This document shows positions 1-11,440 of a DNA stretch of 64,000 nucleotides, in pieces. Below the pieces are notes generated by a model. That model was not told the DNA's origin, did no database searches, and saw only the letters and a program-made list of their open reading frames with translations. Made by a program: the position numbers and the translations under genes. Position 1 is the stretch's first letter. Every line of letters starts with the position of its first letter. Origin of the DNA: Nemania diffusa (lineage: Eukaryota; Ascomycota; Sordariomycetes; Xylariales; Xylariaceae); assembly GCA_038501195.1 (NCBI GenBank), contig JBBPUQ010000010.1, positions 1,877,501-1,941,500 on the forward strand. The letters run 5' to 3'.

Positions 1-3000
1 TAATTTTTTAATTTTTTTTAATTTTTTTATAATATTTTTTAAAACTTTTATTTTATTATAAAAGTTAATAAATATAATTATAATATTTTATAAATATATG
101 TTTTTTTTAATATTATTTAATAAATAAACTTTTAAAATATATTTTATTTATTAATAATTAAAATATTTGTTTTTTTTATTAATTTTAATAATTTAAAATT
201 ATTAAAAATATTATAAATTTAAATTATTAAAAATTTAATATTATTATTTTTATTATTAATAATATTTTTTAAAAAATTATTAATATTATTATAAATAATA
301 TATTAATTAAATTTATTTATATTATTAAAAAAATTAATTAATTAATTTTATATTATTTATATATATTTAATAAATTAATTAAATATAAAGTTTAATATAT
401 TAATTAAAAAAAACATTATTATTTAAATAAATAAATAAAATATTTAATAATTTATTAAATAATTTATTTTTAAAAAAAAAATTTTAAATTTTTTTTTTAA
501 TTTAATTTTAAAATTAAAAAAAAATAACTAAAATATAATTATTAAAATTAAAAAACTTTTATTTTAATTTAAATTTTTTATTAATATTTATATTTTTATA
601 ATTCTTTTTAAATATTTAAAAAATATTTTAATAATAATTAATTATTTAAAATAACTTTTAATTAAATATAAAAATAAATATTTAATAATTTTATTATTAA
701 TATAAATTTTAATATTAATTATTTTTATAATATTATTAATAAATTAATTTATATTAATAATTAATTTATTTTTTATAATATATAATTATATTTTAAATTT
801 AATATTATTTTTATTTTTATTATTATAAAAAATAAAAATAAATATTTTAATTAATTTATAACATTTTTTATTTATTTAAAAAAGTTTTAAAATATTATTT
901 TAATAAAAAAATAAATTAATAATTTATTAATTAGTTTTTTTTAATTATTTTTTATTAAATAATTTAATTGTTTTTTATTATTAATTATAATTTTAATAAA
1001 TTTTTTAATTTAATTAATAAAAACTTCTATATATTAAATAAATAATATAATTAAATTATATAAATTTTTAATTTATTATTAATATATTATTATAATTAAA
1101 AATTTAATTTTTATTTATTAAAAAAAAACATTAAAATATTTAATTAAATTAATAAAAAGATTTTTATTAATTAATTTATTAAATTTAAACTAAATTTTTT
1201 TTTTTAATAAAATAATAAAAGTGTAAAAAAAAACAATTTTATTAAATTTATATAATTTAATAATATATTTTTTTAATAAATAATTAATTTTTTAAAAAAA
1301 GCTTTTTTAATTTAAAATATAATATTTATATATAAAAAAAAAAATTTATATTTAATTTTAAAAACTTTTTATTAAAAAAACTAAAATAATTAATTTATTA
1401 TTATTTTTAATTTTTATAATAATTAAAATATATTTATATATTAATTTTTATATAAAAAATTAAATAAAGCTATTTATTATTTATAATTATAAATAATTAT
1501 AATTTATTAAAAATTAAATTAATTTATTTTTTAAATGTTAATATTATTATAATAATTAATTATAATTTAACTTTTTTATAAAAAATATTTAAAAGTAGTT
1601 TTTATATTTTATAAATATAAATAATTTATAAATTATTATATAAAGTTTATAAAAAAAACAAAGCTTTAAATAAATAAAACTATATTATATAAAAAATTTA
1701 TAAAAGAATTATTTATATATATATATATATAAAGCAATTTAAAGTAATAATAAATAAAATTATTTATTTAATTAAATAATAAAACTATTTAATTTATTTA
1801 AATAATTAAATTAATATTAATTAATTATAACTATTATTAATATATTTTTTAATAATAAAAAATAATATTATTATTTTTTTTATTATATTATTAAATAATT
1901 TATTACTAATATAAAACTTGTTTTAATTATTATTAATAAATTTCATATTTTTATTAAATTTATATTTTATAACTACTTTTTATATACAAAATTTAATTTA
2001 ATTTTTTACAAAGTTTTTTTTTAATATTTTTATAATTATTTATATTTAAATTGTTTTCTTTTTGTTTAATTAATATATTAAATATATTTATTATTAAAAT
2101 TAAAAACAAAAAACTAAAAATTAATATTAAAATCAACATTAAAATTAAAGTTTTAGTTTTAAATTGTTTATTTATTATTTATAAATTATTTAAATAATAA
2201 TATAGTTTATATTAAATATTAACAATTAAAAAATTTAAAAATATATTTATAATGTTTAATTGTTTTTTTATTTATTTTTTTATAATAACAAACAATTTAA
2301 AAACAATGTTTTATATATTTAATTGTTTTATTTTACTTTTGTTTTTTTATAAGTTTTTAATATTATATAATTAAATAATTATATATTTGCTATTTAAATA
2401 ATTAAAACTAAATTATATATAACAAATTAAAGTTTAATAGTTATAAATATATATTATTTATAATTTAATTTAAAAAAAAAAAAAAAGTTTTTTTAATATA
2501 TATATTGTACTTTAAAGCAGCTAAATAGCTTAATATATATAGTTAATATAGTTTTAACAATTATTTAAAACTATATTTATAAGCTAAGCTTAGTAATTTA
2601 TATAGCTTGTAATAATTAAAAATAATAAAAAACTTAGTTTTAATTATAAATTAATTTAACAAAATTAAAAACAACTTATTGTTATTTATATTAAAACTGC
2701 TTTAGTTAAAAATTATTTAAAAAAAAACATTTAAAAAAATATATTATTATATAAACAATTTTAAACTACATTTTTAATGTTATTAAATTGTTAAAAATTA
2801 TATAAAGCTTATAATAATTAAAATAAAATATATATATAATATAAATTTTGCAATAAAAAATTTAATTAAAAAAACAATTAGCATATTTATTTTAAACTAT
2901 ATACAAAATCTAGTGGCTAAACAAAATACTGCTAAGTAGTACAGCTTATCTTAAACAAGAAAAAAGCAAAAATAAAACAGCAATATTAACGCTTGAAAAA

Positions 3001-3020
3001 AATGTAAAGCTATTTTAGAA
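1..3020. other. AT-rich RIP-like block, no genes
   Basis: The block is almost only A and T, with scattered C and G mainly after 1.9 kb, and it grades into normal sequence at about 2.9-3.05 kb. No open frame of credible composition was found on either strand. By analogy with the blocks further right, where LTR pairs can be aligned, this is most likely RIP-mutated transposon DNA. I could not find a partner repeat or a clear element end here, so the family is unknown. Confidence 0.75.
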
Positions 3021-3482
3021 ACGCTTTTTTGCTAATGATTTTAGTACGTGTTCATTTTGTAATCTTTTGCATAGACAGGTTGGTCGAACGGCGCTTTGCC
3101 GGTAGTATTGGATGAGGAAAGGGGTGTTTTATGTGTTGAAGGGAACTGGGTTAGTCAGACGTGGGGCTACGTCTCGAATCTCTAGGGTAATATTAGGCGA
3201 ATAGGGGGGAAGTGGGTGAGTTGTCTAGGGTGATCAAATACATGAGTTTGAATGACCGCCCGCCATTGACTTTTTGCATCATATTGCGTTCTCGTGAGCA
3301 CGGCAGGCCGTAGAAAGAAGAAAAGCATTAAGACATCTTCTAAGAGACAGAGCACGGATACACCGTCAATCATTACAGCAAACCCCAATAATCAGAAATC
3401 ACCATGGACATTATAGACAGACCTGTTCAAAAAGAATGCCAATTCAACATGCGCACACGAGTCACCGCCCAAGTATAGCTTG

Positions 3483-4390
3483 TTATCTATCTCGATAATG
3501 GCACAAGTCGAAGGCGCAGACCCTCTCTAGCCGCAAGCTTGGCTTTTGGTCGGAAACAAAGGCATCATATAGTCCCATCGCTATAAGCCACCACTGTCTT
3601 TTGTCAGGGTTTCTAAGGACAGACGCAACCTTTGCTCTGCAGTAAGGGATATGGCGTGCCAGCTCTGCCGTGAGTGGGCGCTGATGTCGAGACAATATTT
3701 GTCATGTTGATAGGGTGGGTGGCTTTTTAGGTAAACGGCGAGGGCATGCATGCTGGCTTGCGAGGGCGAGCATGATGGGGCCGAGGTGTGGCGGCTAGTC
3801 GAATGAGCAACTGTCTCGAGTTTGAGTTAGGTCAGCAGAACGCAGGTCAGACAAGAGGGCGTCAGGCGGAGGTTCAGCACTTCAACGACAAGGAAGACGG
3901 ATTCGGCGCAGGCCAGCTAGTCAGTCTTCCAGGACGACGGTAGTCGACCCGAAGCCCAGTAGGCCTTCTTATTGAAAGGCAAATACAGTCTTAGAGACTG
4001 TATATCGTTCCATTTCTCGCTGCGGTGGTGCGAGAATGCGATGTCGGCCGTCGATACGGGGAATGAGATGTTGTGAGCATGTAGAAGATGTAGGGCGTCG
4101 ACGAGACTTTTCTAGAGCACATCGAGATAGGGTAGCTTGCCAGGGAGGGTCTCTTGACAGCAGAGGGCCTCTAAGAGGTCGTTAAAAGAGACTTGGCAGC
4201 TGGTGGTCGGGAAGGAAGAGAGATCGAACATGATTTTTTCGCTGAGAGTCATCCTGGCAGATAGGGCGGAGCGTGTTGTAGGATTTGGTCTGGAGGAGGA
4301 TCTAGAGCAATGATATCTCCTCTGCTTTGTACAAGCAGTGCCATTCACTCCGTTAATTTTCATAATGAGGCCGGGTTGCGCTGGGGCCAA
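3483..4390 (-). pseudogene. Eroded gene of unknown function
   Basis: On the minus strand a protein-like frame starts at 4390 and reaches a TAG at 4112-4114. The same frame stays protein-like beyond it (segments VDALHLLHAHNISFP and NDIQSLRLYLPFNKKAYW) to a second TAG near 3922. A further plausible segment follows in another frame at 3695-3483 (LTAELARHIPYCRAKVASV, then RQWWLIAMGLYDAF). This looks like one coding region broken by point stops and at least one frame change, or one with introns I could not place. I do not recognise the family. It lies next to the left AT block, where RIP leakage would be expected; TAG from CAG is a RIP-type change. Chance open frames remain possible. Confidence 0.35.
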
Positions 4391-5160
4391 AAATAGATTG
4401 TTTTCATTTCAATGACCTAGCAATGCTTCGTGACTGTGACCAAGAGTGCCGATAGTGACATGCTCCATTCCTTGGGCCCTACCAGCACTGTATGGCCAGG
4501 AAATGGCCGCTATAGACCCAACATGGCATGCCCTCAGAAGGTAGCCAATTTGATATGCCCGCCTGTTGATCCCAACACTCCCTCCATCATGCAGAACGCC
4601 GCAACCCTTGTCCCAACCATCTCTAGAGCCAGTAAGCGCACATTACGCCACAAATATCCCAATTTGTTTTTGCTCAAATAGTACCAACAGAGCAAACATC
4701 GTCGTCGGCCGTCTTGGATATTCATGCCTAGGCTAATAAAATGCCAGTCAATCTCACCAAGTAGATCAGTATGAAGACTTATCCCTAATGAATTATCCCA
4801 TTATTTCATCCCACCCTCTTCTTCAATAACGAATACGACAAACATTCAAACTTCGCAGACCAGAAGTTATTCAGCCATCGAATTTAGGATTTCAAGCATA
4901 GCCTCCAGAATACCCGAAGCTTACAGAGATCGATCAGCTACGCTTGCATTAGCTCTCGAGAACCAAGATACCGTACCAGATTTTTTTCATACAATGCAAA
5001 GAAAAATTGAGAATAGAGTACCCAACCGATGCTAAGGAATACCAAAGACCAAAGACGCCGCTTGGAAAAACGATCAATAGAAGAGCCCCTGCTGGAAACG
5101 GAGTCAAATTACCAGTGCATTGAAAGGTTATTGAACCTCTAATTTCGCGACGAATTTGAA
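4391..5160. other. Region without a supported gene
   Basis: Base composition is normal. Overlapping short frames exist on both strands (for example 4430-4681 plus and 4534-4725 minus), but none has recognisable motifs or splice sites that extend it. I see nothing definite here. Confidence 0.5.
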
Positions 5161-5161
5161 T

Positions 5162-5911
5162 CTCGACCAAACGAAAGAACTTCTTTTTCCCAATGGACAA
5201 TCGACGACGACTTATCACTTCTGATACAAGAGACCTCTCACCTTGAGCACAGGCCCTTTTTGATGCGATTACATCACTTGTCTTATCTGTATCTGACCTG
5301 GGACAGGAATGATGGAGAGGATGAATTCGGATGTCCTGGATGCTTGCGATAAACGATGGAAGGACGTACAAATGGGACGTAATAAGGCACGATGGACTCA
5401 AAGTGAGGATTTGGAACTTCTCAAAGGAAACGGCCATCAACCGAAGATGAGAACACCTAAAGCTCGATATATAAGGCCGAATAATCTCTGCTCCATGTGG
5501 ACAAACACGAGATCGCGGCCCAAATCACAGCCCTGCGAAAGCATGGAAGAAACTGCGGAGCACCAAGTGGAATGCAATAAGATTTGGAGACACAGAGAGC
5601 CTCAACCTCCGGCAGTGGACACTTTTCTCAATGGCACCAACGTGGCTAAAGAACACGACGATGAGCGCGAACTAGCCTCGGTCATTGACTGTGATCGACT
5701 TCCAATGGCGTACAGTGTCTTAGAGCCTCCAACTCCAGTCCATTCTAGAAACCCAAACAGCTCTGCGGCTGTAGGTACCACGACTAATCCGGCTCTCGTT
5801 GATCAGTACGCAGCTAAGAAATTTACAGACCGCAGAGCTGTTCGGTACGCACAGAGGAGTCAAAAAAACTTTGCCCAACACCGCTGTATGATCATGGATT
5901 TCGTTTCATAG
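5162..5911 (+). pseudogene. Possible remnant of a Myb/SANT-like protein gene
   Basis: Two segments resemble the start of Myb-like helices: SQWTIDDDLSLL at about 5197-5235, and ARWTQSEDLELL at about 5389-5424, the latter followed by RTPKARYI at about 5449-5472. The W, the acidic pair and the LL spacing fit the first helix of fungal Myb/SANT domains, and RTP with a later RY fits the end of such a domain. The segments lie in different frames. The second runs in a 200-codon frame (5309-5911) whose C-terminal half is low in recognisable features. A small intron or a frameshift could separate them. I infer a degraded or mis-split DNA-binding protein; the call rests on motif shape only. Confidence 0.3.
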
Positions 5912-8494
5912 ACAATGTCGGCTCTGTCGCAGAGTGTCACACGGCGACAACCACACATACCATTCTACGGAATGAAGCCCACTCACACCAAGTCCAGGCA
6001 AGTATGGCTGCCTGAATATAGCATCACTAGTGCCAGCAGCAAGGCAGAGCTTGTTGGGATGTGATGGATAGGACAGACCCGTGGGGTCGGAATAGAAGGC
6101 CTGCTGAAGCGGCTAGACATTCTTGCCAAAGATATAGGATGGAATTATGTGTATAAAAGGGGCACTTAATTTTCAACAGAATGAGAAGAGAATCATGACC
6201 CTTGAGATAGTTGGTAATGGAAAGCGCCCTTTGACCGAAACACAAGTTAAAGATCTATATTCTGGCAAGTTCGCAAAGCTAGACTAGAATCACGAGACGA
6301 TTGACAGGAGGGTTTGTAATATTATATCGTATTACTTTGTTACTAGCCACAAAACCCTGGGCTACGGCAGTATGTGATCTTATAGGTAACGCCAGAAAGT
6401 ATCACAGATATTGTGACGGAGGAAAAACGACGCCGTTAATACTCCTGCAGTATTAACGGTATATATTGTACGCGACAGATATATTAAGATTACGGGGAGA
6501 AATGGCGTGTTAGAGAAGTCTAAATTATGAACTTACTTTCATTCAGCTCACTTAAGCAGTATAGCTTGCTCATATACGATCATGAATGCAGAAGCGCTTT
6601 GGTAGTTACTACGACTCTAAAACTGGGGGCCGGATGGGCGTGGAGGGTCTTCTTCTACTTGGTTGTGTGAAAGATGCACGAAAATATCATCCTCTACCAA
6701 GCCTTGGGGTGCTTTTGAATAATGTGTGATTGTTCCAATCAAGACGTGTTATACAAGAACAAGATACAAATGTCGTTCCACTTCTGCTCCTCTGACCCAA
6801 CGTTATTATTTTCTTTCCCAATATCGGTCCTCCTTGGCTTTCGGGGTTCTTATTCGCAAAGTTTTAGGTCTGGGATCGTCGGATCATGTGCTCCCAAGGC
6901 GGGTGGTATGGAGGGCGACAGTCAGCTAAATTATGTTAGATACCAAGCCGAAGTTTATGATCATCTCAAACGGACTGCAGACTTCGTCATTGCTATAAGG
7001 AGAGTCAGTTATGTGGTTTTGATGTGCGTCTCGTACACTTACCGGATTTCTAATTGTACGACGTTCGGTGCGCATGGTCTAAACGTCCTCTCGTATTTTG
7101 GGCACCACCTCAAGATAACGAAGCGGAAGTGGGGGCATTTGTATTCCACCTGCAAGATGTAAACGCACGATGGAACCACACGCAGATTCGAAAGTCTCAT
7201 ACCTGAGTGTAATTACACATCTCGTAGACAATGATACGGAATCAATAGTTCACGGCAAAGGCAGAATTTCCGTTTGAAGATCAGAAGAGCCCGAGACACT
7301 CCAAATTCTGGCATGAATCAGGTAGTGTTCGACAAGCTTCGCAGAACCGAGTGAAAAAGCATGGCCCAGTGTAAAGATACAAGCGCCCGTCAAGGGGTTT
7401 CAAGGTGGCATAATCAATCCCGACTGGAACGCGACTCATCTCACTTGTGGAGAGCTTACAGGAAGGACAGTGTTTAGTGCATTTGAGGTTAGTCCAGAAA
7501 TACTTCCATGATAGTCCGTGTGAGAGGTGATCTTGGAATGCAAGAGAGCTTCAATGGTCTGAGCTGTGGTTTGAGCTAGTGTGTACCCGGCAATACGGCG
7601 AGTATATGAATTCGGATATGTTGCTCCTCATAGAACAGGGGAGCTCCGGAACAACCTAAATGAGCTGATGACTTCGCTTCAGCAGGAGTCTAGCATGCTT
7701 TGCCTATCCAGGGTCATTGTGGAATATCTTACTCAGCGACATTATAAATATACGCTCGACCCGACTCGAGTTCAGCCATGGTGAGTGTAGTTTCATCTCA
7801 GCGTGTTATCCTAATAGAGGTATCTCAAACGCAATACTTTGATCGAACTTCAAGCCACTGACTTTTGTTCAAAGCCATGGGTCTCATAACAAAAGTGTTA
7901 CACAGTCACTACAGAATAGCTGAGATAAAGCATCGTTTCCAATTCATATCTTACTCTTTCCCTAATACGATACGACAGTTATCCATCGGAGGAATTGCGC
8001 GTGCTGGAAACCCACCTACCATCAAGAAGAATCTTGTCAGGGGGAACCTACCAACTAAGTAGGTCCTAGCCGGATGAATTACTCGTACTTTCCCGGCATT
8101 TGAATTCAATAGCAGCGAAAGGATGAGAAAGACACGACCTAAAGCCACTTAGTCTTCACATGATATATGCCGATCCAAATAAACTAGACTCATAGTAGTT
8201 TCGCGATAAGGCCCGTGGACGTACCGATAAAGCTTTAGAGCCAACACACACATAGCACGAAGACTCGAGACAATCAAAGTGGCGTACCATAAGAGGGACG
8301 CCCCGTTTGTGACCCCGCTCGCATCCTGCTTAGAATCGGCATTGTGGAAAGTGTCGAGCAACCTCCGCGTCACGGTATGGACACCGAAAGCTCCTAGATA
8401 TTATTTGCTCGGGGAGACCTGATTTGAGTCATCTCACTTGATGGTAATATTTTACTTTACAAATCTCTGTTACCCCGTCATTTCTTCCCGTTTA
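5912..8494. other. Long region without a supported gene
   Basis: The region contains short frames on both strands (for example 6722-7162 plus and 7581-7784 plus) without motifs, plausible start contexts or extendable splice structure. The piece at 7640-7780 ends in a GTGAGT-like donor just after 7780 and could be an exon of something unrecognised. A perfect hairpin lies at 6433-6459. The region may be downstream of, or a relic beside, the P450 that ends at 8495. Confidence 0.45.
6433..6459. repeat. Perfect inverted repeat (11-bp arms)
   Basis: The arms CCGTTAATACT and AGTATTAACGG are exact reverse complements around a 5-base spacer (CCTGC). No following CTRR tetranucleotide (Helitron end) and no flanking duplication was seen. 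It could be an element terminus, a transcription-factor half-site pair or chance. Confidence 0.6.
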
Positions 8495-10280
8495 CTATAG
8501 CGCGCTGTCCCATGTTCGACCTGATTTAGGAGACATGATGAGAATACTATCGTCGCCGTCCACAGCTCCCAGAATACCGGCACCAGCGCCCGACCGAGAG
8601 TCTATCCGGGGTAGGGGGCTAGAGGTCTCGATGTCGAACCTATGGAGAAGCAGAGCAATAAACACACCGACACCGCTTCTAGCCATGAAGCGGCCGGGGC
8701 ATAACATCTGTCCTCCGCCGAACGGTGTATAGCTCTTGCTCTTTAGCAACTTTTCGTTGAGAAATCGATCAGGATCGAACTGGAGAGGATCAGGGCCCCA
8801 AACTTGCTTGTTGAGAAGGAGTTGTCGATGTATCGCGTACACCTCAGCGCCTGCTGGTAACGGTTCTCCCAAAGCGGTAGTCGTAGCACGAGTGGTCCTT
8901 CTCATAGAGATGGGACTATTGACAAGTCGAAGAACTTCGTGGAACAAAGAACCGAATCGTGGGCAAGAGTCAAGTTTATCGGAAAGGGAAATTGCGCAGT
9001 GAGAGTCACGAACTGCTTGATCTATCTCTAGGCGGACTTCGGAGAGTCTTTCTGCGTTATGCAAGAGATACGCCGACAACCAGAAGGTCATTCGCCAAAC
9101 ATTTGTGTTGAACCTGCGCAGAAGAGTTAATATGTTATAATTCACATGCATCGTATAATATTGGAGGGTGTTCTTACGCCCAGTATATCATAGCAAGTGA
9201 TCGGGCTATATCCTTGACGGGGATATTGCGGACTCTGTGCTCGGTTTCCAGCTGGGAGAAAATCCACGAAGAATTGCACCGGCGGTCCCTGGGCAGGCTC
9301 AGGTAGGTTTCGATAGCTTGGCAAAGCTTATTCATTGCCCCTCTGATTGAGTTCGACCACGGAGGGGGGATATTATATAAGAATTTCCAGGCTGCATCAT
9401 CGAAAAGAAAGAAAGTGTCAATGAGCGTTGGGTCGATTTCCAAAATCTCAGGCCCTAACAAGGCTATCGTGGTACTTGGAACCACTGTATAGCGAACTAG
9501 TTGCAATAGCGATACAACTTGTGACTGGTCGGTCTGGCTTCCCAGAGCACCCCTTTCATTGGAGATAATAGCGCCCCAACGCAACTTGGTATCCATATTT
9601 GTCAGAAATGCCTTCTCGAAGGATGCCCATGGACTTCCAGGATTTAACTGTTTTTTCATGAGATGCTCCCCCATGACAAACATAGAACTCAGGCGAGGGT
9701 TGGGTTCTAGCCCTCCGTGCTTGTAAAGCTGAGGGGATGGCTTCTCATGGAGCACTCCGATAGAGCGCTCGGTGATACCAAACCTGCGCATCACATAAGT
9801 CAAGGACTCTGCATAGTTGAAGCTTTCGGTGTCCCTAAGCGCCGCATGGACCGTGTCCGGTGATGTCAAAACATAGATTCGCCTAGTACCAAAGGCTATG
9901 GAGAACGTTTGTTCAGTATCTCCAAAGTATCTTCTAGAAAATGTAATTCATAAGTTAGTGTATATTATGAAGTCACTATCATGCATGTGAGTTCGTACCG
10001 TCCACGGTCCACAGTGCCGTCGATGTCCCAAAACAGTGATACAGCGTGTCCTTGAACATAATGAGCCTTGATGAGTTCAAGACTTGGGCACAATATCTAC
10101 CTAGGACTGACTCGTTTGTTAGCCCTGAGCTCAAGCGCGTAAGGATTCGATGGTCCCACAAGGTACCCAATATGGCAATTCTTTGACTTGATCGGGTATG
10201 AGCAGCGGAAGGATCGTGAACCTCCAAAGCCTCCAGGCCACCCAAATTGTAAAAGAGAAGATAGAGAGAAGATGCAACAT
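8495..10280 (-). CDS. Cytochrome P450 monooxygenase, CYP7/CYP8-like fungal type
   Basis: Heme-thiolate monooxygenase, probably membrane-anchored in the ER and oxidising a small lipophilic metabolite. Hand-built exons (minus strand): 10280-10167, 10066-9999, 9933-9178, 9113-8495, giving 518 residues in one frame. Introns are 100, 65 and 64 nt. The last two have clear donors (GTACGA, GTAAGA) and acceptors (TTCTAG, GCGCAG); the first (GTACCT to TCAAG) is less certain. Features: N-terminal anchor with the proline-rich hinge ELPYW; GHAVSLF then RRYFGDTEQTFSI around residues 44-73; an I-helix region with IYWAFNTNVWR instead of AGxDT; ExxR as EVLR near 372; FDPDRF near 425; heme loop FGGGQMLCPGRF with Cys near 451. 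The missing acid-alcohol pair in helix I is typical of CYP7/CYP8-type fungal P450s. It is divergent from the next P450 with about 1.16 kb between starts. No disruption seen. Confidence 0.9.
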
Positions 10281-11440
10281 GGCGCTATGGTCTGACTCAG
10301 GAGTAAATGGTAAAGCAAGAAATGAAGACTGGAAAATTGTTCACTTACAAGAGATGATGTAGGGTGGTTGCAGACTAGTTACGTAAGGCATGAAATCGTA
10401 GATGATATATCTAAAGGGAACAAAGTATATTTGACGCAAGTTTACTAACTTCGGGTTCTTGATCGGCGGTGTCGGTTGGGCGCACCGCGTTCCCTACACC
10501 CCGCCTAGTTTTGCACATTCCCCCACCGTGACAGTGTTATTCAGGCAACCTCGTGCCATTATGCCAGTAGCAATCGCTGACAGCGATTCGCTGTCGCACT
10601 CCTTAGAGGAGATGACATGGATAGGGGAGAATCATCGCCTGCGAGAGAATAAAGGATCCGGCTCAATGTGATGCGAGTCGTATAAATGAAGGAGTGCACC
10701 AATTGCAACCTCCACATGCATATATGATTCAACTCAATCAGTCTCTTAGTTATGCCTGGCGTCGCGGCAAATTGTTCGAAGCAGGAATTGAGTGATGCAT
10801 GATGACTGCATGCGAACAAAATCTCTACCCATCGAAATGGACGTATCACCTGGAGGTGAATCTCAGAACGTAGCATCCAGCCTGCCTATGAGGATGACGT
10901 GTCCGCCTAAGTAGGTGACATTCAGATAATAACATACCGATAGCTGCGCCTCCGTTCCGCATACCGAAAGTTCAAAAAGTTGCCTCACCATCCCTAACAA
11001 GGCAACAAGCCGACCCAATCTCACGCAATATCAAGGTACTACTCACAGCCTGCCTATAGTTCCGAACGCATAACGTGCATGAGACGTTGCCACGCTGCCC
11101 CGTCATTATAACATCAGACCAAGTACACATATTATGTGGTAATCCATTGGCCAAATGAGAAGCGGTACATGATCACTCGGGCATCCGTTACCCGCCAGGG
11201 GGGTGGGGGAGGCCACGATCCGGTCTACGTTGTCTTCACTACGGTCATCCGTGGCAGTATGTGGTCTTAGGAATTGCTCTAACACGGAAAAGTGAGGGAC
11301 TACTCATTCTACCCTCGTTGGCACTGTTTGCGGCAGGCGCCCCTACTCATTTTCATCCATATTTCGGAGCTCCCCAGCGTACTGACTAAGACGAGGAGTA
11401 GTAACAGTTATTCTCATCATCTCTTTGTGCCATTCACCCC
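10281..11440. promoter_or_regulatory. Divergent intergenic region between two P450 genes
   Basis: About 1.16 kb separates the two P450 start codons, which point away from each other, so both promoters must lie here. I found no convincing gene in it; small frames such as 10559-10876 minus and 10459-10671 plus have no motifs. I could not identify a defined operator. Shared regulation of the two genes is an inference from arrangement only. Confidence 0.55.

Noticed and set aside
6433..6459. Helitron 3' terminus
   Set aside because: The hairpin is perfect, but no CTRR followed by T lies downstream and no matching 5' TC end was found.
6722..7162. 146-codon plus-strand frame as a gene
   Set aside because: Two overlapping frames exist in the same place, with no domain and no plausible exon partners; probably chance.
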